NCBI GenBank assembly: GCA_015272395.1
Contig: JACYLQ010000044.1
Coordinates: 57,133-121,132 of the forward strand
Length of the DNA stretch: 64,000 nt
Reading direction: 5' to 3'
Source: Calothrix sp. C42_A2020_038
GTDB taxonomy: Bacteria > Cyanobacteriota > Cyanobacteriia > Cyanobacteriales > Nostocaceae
Below the pieces are notes generated by a model that was given only the letters and a program-made list of their open reading frames with translations, was not told the DNA's origin and made no database searches. This document shows positions 58,424 to 64,000 of the stretch, piece after piece; position 1 is the stretch's first letter; every line of letters begins with the position of its first letter. A program made the translations under genes and the position numbers.

Positions 58424-58942
58424 TTAACCTGCTTTGACTATAGACTGAGCAACAGCATCTATTTCTCTCCGAATTTTGTAAGTGTGTGCTGCGAGAATAA
58501 CCGGATACAATTCTTTAAGCTCATACACGCGAGTTTTACGAAAACCATTAAGCGGACGAAACCACTTTGTAAGCGTGTTGGGATGAATTGTAATTTGGTG
58601 TTGGTCAAACAATTCCAGTAATTCCTTCCCGCTTATTTTTGATTCCTTACCAGCGATTAATTCGTTGGCAACCTTTACAGAATTTACGACCGGGACTAAT
58701 CTCAAGTCACATTTTGGTAACTGCTTTTTAATTTCCGCTAGCCATACGACATTCTGTTTTATCAAGGGGAAATTATCCCCGAACACGGGCTTTAATCTGT
58801 ACCAACTCGCGTCACTGATACGTTTTCCAAGTACCTCCTCAAATAAACTTCTTGCTTCTTTTTGGTCTAATTTCTTCATTTCAGTACCCCTTAACTTAAG
58901 TATTTGAAACAACTTTTTGCCACTTGCAGCACTACGTAACAA
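58424..58942 (-). CDS. hypothetical protein, possible DNA-binding
   Basis: 172-aa ORF; helix-rich C-terminus 'HQITIHPNTLTKWFRPLNGFRKTRVYELKELYPV'. Confidence 0.6.
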   Translation of the reverse strand: MLRSAASGKKLFQILKLRGTEMKKLDQKEARSLFEEVLGKRISDASWYRLKPVFGDNFPLIKQNVVWLAEIKKQLPKCDLRLVPVVNSVKVANELIAGKESKISGKELLELFDQHQITIHPNTLTKWFRPLNGFRKTRVYELKELYPVILAAHTYKIRREIDAVAQSIVKAG

Positions 58943-59420
58943 TACTTGTTTTGGAAATCACGCCTGCAATCTGTCAGTTTTCAGTGAGTGATTGCTGCTG
59001 ACTGTGAAATCAACATTTGTTTACAAACTCCAGCAATGATTCATTGATTTTGACAACTGCATCCGATGAAATAAAAATTTACAATCGGTTATTTTTTCGG
59101 GGTAAATCGCTGCATCCCTTATGCTGTCCGGATAATGCAATTTTCACAGTCGTGATTCTGCTTTTTACCCCGCGCTTTTTCGGGGGTCTGGGATAAATAC
59201 TCCTTTAGCTCTATTCCTTGGTGCATAACGGGTTCGGGGTTGCAGGGGGGGTTAAATCCCTAAAACTGCATTCATTGAACCTTTGGACTACATCAAAATT
59301 ATATAGCACAAAGATAGCACAAGCATAGTCCAGAGATGCTATAAAGTTTTTATGCACAACTTATTCTTACCTTGAGATGTAACTGTTATCTCTGGAAGGG
59401 AGCTGTCTAGTATCTCTAGG

Positions 59421-59708
59421 GTGTATTTTAAAAGGAGGATAAATATGTCAAAGCCCCAAGTAGAAGCAATGCCACTTGAAGAAAATGTCAGATTGAATAT
59501 AACCGTCTCGCGCTATAACCTTCAAAGGTTGAAGTACTGGGCTGCTGTCAGCGGCAAAACTCCCAGCGCTTATGCTAGTCAAATAATTTCGGCTCGATTG
59601 GAAGCAAACTTTGATTTAATCAATCGACAGCTTGAAGATTTGGCTCAAAGTCAGGGAATGACACTAACAGACTTAAAGGAACTTCTTGATAACCAAGATT
59701 CAAAATGA
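59421..59708 (+). CDS. ribbon-helix-helix-type small DNA-binding protein
   Basis: 'VRLNITVSRYNLQRLKYWAAVSGKTPSAYASQIISARLEAN'; RBS-like AAAGGAGG upstream. Confidence 0.7.
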   Translation: MYFKRRINMSKPQVEAMPLEENVRLNITVSRYNLQRLKYWAAVSGKTPSAYASQIISARLEANFDLINRQLEDLAQSQGMTLTDLKELLDNQDSK

Positions 59709-60407
59709 AACTGTAAGAAACCTAAATAATGTATAAAAATGAAGCATGAACGCTACTGATATCAATCCTTCAAATCTTCCAGCAATACCATTATCCGAAC
59801 GCAGCAACTTACCTATTTTTAAGTCGAAATCCTTAATATTTAATTGTTTGCCTAACTCGATTAGCTCCTGAATTACTTGTGGGATAACTACAAGAGTTCT
59901 CTTGCGAATTGATATTTTGGAGTCTGACAAAGAGTTTTCAGCTATGTAAGCAATTATTTTTAAAGATTCTTCATCTAATTTTTGTCCGTTTAATGTAGAT
60001 GCTATGGCTTTTTTCAAATTAGAATCTGTAACTTCATTATCAATCTTCAATTGCTTAACAACATCAAAGATTACTTCACCGTCTTTATCAACTACTAATA
60101 TTGCAGATAAATTTGTATCTATATTATATATAAGCTTATCAAGGGAACCTACTTCGCTATGCTTATAATCCAAGAACAGAAGCTCAAGCTGTTTAAAACT
60201 CCAGTCTTGGCGCAGCTTATTTAAAACCCTAAGAAAAATCAACTGATTCCAGGTATAAAGAACAGCTGTATCTCTATTCGGCACCACTAAGCCAGCTTCG
60301 TCCAGTTTACGCAACTGGCTTCTGGTAAATCCTGATAGTAGTTCTGCTTCTTTCTGAGAAAACATCTCAGACTTTTTTGACACCAAATATTCCTTTAAGC
60401 TTGCCAT
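59700..60407 (-). CDS. MerR-like HTH regulator
   Basis: 'FSQKEAELLSGFTRSQLRKLDEAGLVVPNRDTAVLYTWNQLIFLRVLNKLR'; convergent with and overlapping 59421-59708 by 9 nt. Confidence 0.7.
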   Translation of the reverse strand: MASLKEYLVSKKSEMFSQKEAELLSGFTRSQLRKLDEAGLVVPNRDTAVLYTWNQLIFLRVLNKLRQDWSFKQLELLFLDYKHSEVGSLDKLIYNIDTNLSAILVVDKDGEVIFDVVKQLKIDNEVTDSNLKKAIASTLNGQKLDEESLKIIAYIAENSLSDSKISIRKRTLVVIPQVIQELIELGKQLNIKDFDLKIGKLLRSDNGIAGRFEGLISVAFMLHFYTLFRFLTVSF

Positions 60408-60787
60408 AACTCTAATGCTGCTGGATACCTATATTTTAAAAACCCTACTTTATTTTTACGGAATTTGGTCGTGTTGAGTATAAAATAGCCAAAAGTAGGT
60501 TAAAGTGTAAACAGCAGATGAAGAGTAGTTAAAAATTATTCTTTATCGTCTAAAATCCGGGAGCCTGCCAGCCATTTCTCATTGACCTCGCAGCGACCAA
60601 ACTATGATGTCTCTGAGTAAGCCAGCAACTCCTTCCCGTACAAACGAATCACTTATCAATCGCTTTCCTTGGTAGGGAAGCAGTTAATTCGTGCTACATC
60701 TATATTAGCATCCATCGAAGCAACTGTAAAAGGCTATTGGTAAGAGATTCGCTTCACATACACGCAGTCCGCGTGAATCTTTTACTT

Positions 60788-62077
60788 ATGACCACAGCAA
60801 ACTTAAAAAACGAAACATTCGTTCGATTAGACCAGTCTCAAATATCCCAACACCTAGTTGCACTAGGTTACAAAAGAGGCGACACAGTTTATATCCGAGC
60901 TTTTTACCCAAAAGATGACCCTCGTTGTAAAGAAGAAAATTCAGCACGCAAAGCCCAAACTAAAAGTTCAAATGAACTGATACGCATAGCTACAAAGTAT
61001 CAAGAAGATGGTATGGGTGTTTACTTTGTTGTTAATGGTGGGGGGCAAACCGACAAAGAAGTGACAAGCGGTCGTGCCATTTTTTATGAACATGACAACT
61101 TGCCAAAAGAAGTTTCAGCTATCTTGTGGCAAGAGTTGGGTTTACCCGAACCAACATTTCAGGTAGATACAGGTGGAAAGTCGATACATAGTTACTGGGT
61201 ATTTGAAAAATTTTGTAGTCCAGAACAGTGGGAAAGCTTACAAACCGATTTTTTAAACTTTGCGGATGCTGACCGTTCTATAAAAAATAAATCAAGGGTG
61301 ATGCGGTTGGCTGGATGCTTCCATATTTCAGAAGCTGGGGCTAATCCGACTCGCATAATTAATAAATCGGGTAAGAAATACAGTTACGAAGAATTGCGTA
61401 ATCTTATCCCCCAATCTCAACCCCAAACACAACTGGAACCGGAAATCAATTATACGCCAATAATAGGTGATGTACCTTTATCGGCATGTTTAAGTAAAGA
61501 TGACCGTGCGCTAATTGATGGTGGTGCCGCATCCGGTTGCAGAAACAGTAGTGGCGCCAAACTAGCTAGAAATTTGATTGGCACTGCTGCAAGATTACAG
61601 TATTTGGGTATTCAATATAGTGAACATCCAAGACAATTATTTGATTTATATGCCGCGCGCTGTTCACCATCGTTAGATTTAAAAGAAGTAGATTTGATTT
61701 GGCAGTCAGCAGAAAAATCAAACCCAACAGCGACATTAACTGATGATGCAATCTCCAATTGTGTAAATGCCTGGAAGCACAATCAAAATAAATCTACAGG
61801 TAAAAGCTTTGGCGCCTCACAATTCAACAAAAAAAGCTCTAATAATGGTGGTTATGATGATGGTAATCCCCCAGTTGCTTCCCTAAGCTTACGCGACCGA
61901 TTGATTGAGATACTGTCAAGGGGTTTATCACATAGCGAAGAGTATGTCGCTTTTATTTCTCTAGCTGAATCCGTCAAGAAGCCATTACGGGATATAGAAA
62001 AATTAGCTCGTTTTATCAAGTCAGAAATTGAGATATCTTCCGATAGGGAAGAAAATCTAAAAAAAGTGATTCCCTAG
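60788..62077 (+). pseudogene. N-terminal part of plasmid primase/replication protein, truncated at the right element boundary
   Basis: RepB-primase-like 'SGRAIFYEHDNLP...PTFQVDTGGKSIHSYWVF...KSRVMRLAGCFH'; diverges from the 17756 ORF after 'SSDREENLK' and stops at 62077. Confidence 0.8.
61771..62067. repeat. right copy of 297-bp direct repeat
   Basis: Same sequence as 17626-17922 at constant offset 44145. Confidence 0.9.
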
Positions 62078-62250
62078 CACCAGGAGATAAGATTGAAGTT
62101 TTGGAACCAGGTAATTATCGTTCGGGGCATACTGGGCAGGTAGTGAGCTTTGACCCTGATGATAATAATTACGTCGTAGTTGAATTCTCCAATTGTTCGT
62201 CATCCATACTCAAAGCTTCATCCCTGAAAAAAGTCCAAACAGGCATGTAG
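62071..62250 (+). pseudogene. out-of-frame C-terminal KOW-like remnant of a diverged primase
   Basis: +1-frame translation SLAPGDKIEVLEPGNYRSGHTGQVVSFDPDDNNYVVVEFSNCSSSILKASSLKKVQTGM*, like the 'EVEITAKGKYKGMVGTVVEV' end of the other copy. Confidence 0.65.
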
Positions 62251-62399
62251 TTGCAGGCAGCGGGGGAGTTACTTGCGTAAAAATCCTAAAAATTTTGGTA
62301 GTAAAGGGATTTTAAAATGATTTGGGAGCGATGCAGTGGTTCGGGGTGCGGTTTATGACATTGAGGGTTGATTTTCTTCAATGTTAAAGTCAAATAAAT

Positions 62400-63044
62400 A
62401 TGGAGGTTGTAACTATGACCACTACCCTAACTAAGCCCGTAACTTACGAAGAATTTATAGAGTGGTTCCCCAATGATGGGAAGCGGTACGAACTACATGA
62501 TGGAGTAATTGTTGAGATGGCGCCACCTACCGGAGACCATGAAAAGGTTGTTGGATTTTTAGCTCGAAAAATAACGATAGAATATGACCGAATGGATTTA
62601 CCCTACACCATTCCCAAAACTGCATTCGTCCGAACCCCCAGTACGTTGTCGGTTTACTCACCCGATGTATTGTTATTAAATCTTGACAATCTTGATAATT
62701 TTGATTCGGAACCGCTATGGAAAAAAGAATCAACGGTAACAGATGCTGCATCCGTACCCTTAGTAGTTGAAGTGGTCAGTACTAATTGGCGGGATGATTA
62801 CCATAAAAAGTTTGCTGATTATGAAGAAATGGGCATTCCTGAATTCTGGATTGCTGATTATAGAGGGTTGGGGGGTAAAAAATTTATTGGAGACCCCAAA
62901 CAGCCTACTTTCTCAGTATGTCAACTTATTGGAGATGAGTACCAAGTTACGAAGTTCACGGGCAATGATTTAATTATTTCTCCAACATTCCCCCAACTAA
63001 AACTTACTGCACAACAAGTTTTTGATGCAGCTCTGCCACGGTAA
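62400..63044 (+). CDS. Uma2 (DUF820) family putative PD-(D/E)XK nuclease
   Basis: 'VTYEEFIEWFPNDGKRYELHDGVIVEMAPPTGDHEKVVGFLARKI...YSPDVLLL...PLVVEVVSTNWRDDYHKKFADYEEMGIPEFWIADY'. Confidence 0.9.
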   Translation: MEVVTMTTTLTKPVTYEEFIEWFPNDGKRYELHDGVIVEMAPPTGDHEKVVGFLARKITIEYDRMDLPYTIPKTAFVRTPSTLSVYSPDVLLLNLDNLDNFDSEPLWKKESTVTDAASVPLVVEVVSTNWRDDYHKKFADYEEMGIPEFWIADYRGLGGKKFIGDPKQPTFSVCQLIGDEYQVTKFTGNDLIISPTFPQLKLTAQQVFDAALPR

Positions 63045-63062
63045 AATATGATTGGCGCATGT

Positions 63063-64000
63063 CCATTATCCGTTAAAAGGAATTTGTGCAAAGCTCAAAC
63101 CCAATAACGCTCGAATGAGAGTGTTACTACTACAAAAATTTTTATTTTTGAGGTATTAACTGCTTTTAACTAAACTACAACTCTAGTCCGCTACTTTTTT
63201 TGGATTGCTTCTGCTGCTGCTGTAAAGCTTGGTGCTTGTCTAATATTTGTTGTAAGGAGCGGAAACTATTCACATCTTCTGATTTAAGCGTTATTCCTTG
63301 TGGCGCCAGCCTGAAATTATCAGATTTTTTACCAAGAGAACTAGCAAATCCTTTAACTCAATACTGTAGGTGGATGGCTATTAGTCCAGGAGTTTACTCT
63401 AAAGTCGATAATTTAAATAAGTGTTATTACAAGTTAAGTCCAGGCGCCTTTAAATGCTACCAGAAAGCTTACAACAAGAAAGTTACACGCTCTGACTTTG
63501 AATCGGCGACTTCAGGTGGCTGGGTTGATGGATTGGTACAGGGGAGAAAAGACGTATGGGCGTATGTGGAACTAGGTACAGAACAGGAATATGTTCCCAG
63601 TTCCGGTGACAATCCGCGAACTGAGTATCGACTTTTTAGAGGGTGTGATGCGTTTTTTGCAAAGAGTCAGGAAAAACTGGAAGCTCTAAACTACGATGGT
63701 CAATTGCTCTCAGTAACAGTAATTTTGTACAGTTAAGCAGCGGGATTGGTTTCTGCTGCAATTTTTGAACGAATCGGGCCGCGACGGCTTTTAAGTTTCT
63801 GTACTTGGATTAAGTCTTGGTTGGCTTCGAGATATTCTCCCAGTTCAGAGATTGGAACTGAGACTTTTGACCCGTCCTTCAAGAAAACAGTAGCCATTAG
63901 TTCGCTTTCTTCTGGAATTTGTACCATTGCTGTGTTTATGTAACTTGCTTGAGCTTAGTATATCAAATTCGCGGGAGCGAAACGAGTAGAACTAAAAGGG
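63063..64000. repeat. condensed mosaic copy of element backbone (pieces of 17.9-20.8 kb)
   Basis: 63063-63300 matches ~20600-20832; 63301-63390 matches 17947-18032; 63391-63477 matches 18750-18836; 63478-end matches 20000-20480 onward. Confidence 0.85.
63733..63927 (-). CDS. small hypothetical protein, identical to 20253-20447
   Basis: Identical 64-aa translation. Confidence 0.65.
   Translation of the reverse strand: MVQIPEESELMATVFLKDGSKVSVPISELGEYLEANQDLIQVQKLKSRRGPIRSKIAAETNPAA

Overview
Cyanobacterial (probably heterocystous-type) DNA with two parts. Positions 1-17.5 kb look chromosomal: a WD40/STAND ATPase (5'-truncated by the window), psbO, a SigF-like sigma factor, psaI, the rubA-ycf48-psbEFLJ cluster on the minus strand, and ndhC-ndhK-ndhJ. 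From about 17.6 to 62.07 kb lies what looks like an integrated mobilizable plasmid. It carries MobA/MobC, a ParA pair, a tyrosine recombinase, a RepB-like primase/DUF3987 gene and several iteron arrays. It is bounded by a 297-bp direct repeat (17626-17922 and 61771-62067, offset 44145) inside the primase gene. Excision across the repeat would restore one ~1079-aa primase. The cargo is the most interesting part. A 5759-aa secreted polymorphic toxin (PPC-like array, Ig/He_PIG repeats, SdrD-B-like domain, RHS/YD core, Hint, then a C-terminal tip resembling the TreTu ADP-ribosyltransferase) is followed by a 96-aa TriTu-like immunity candidate, a divergently oriented macrodomain (ADP-ribose hydrolase family) gene and a type I secretion set (parvulin, cNMP-binding/C39-like ABC transporter, HlyD). 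I propose an ART toxin with two protective layers (immunity protein plus macrodomain) and its own exporter on a mobile element. Other signals: 7+7 mirror-arranged TGTCAGC/GCTGACA motifs inside the primase gene, three 10-11 bp phased arrays at 24.8-25.7 kb, a shrunken mosaic copy of the element backbone at 63.06-64 kb with joins at microhomology, and about 80 copies of GGCGCC with no HIP1 octamer noticed. All family assignments are by eye; no database search was run.
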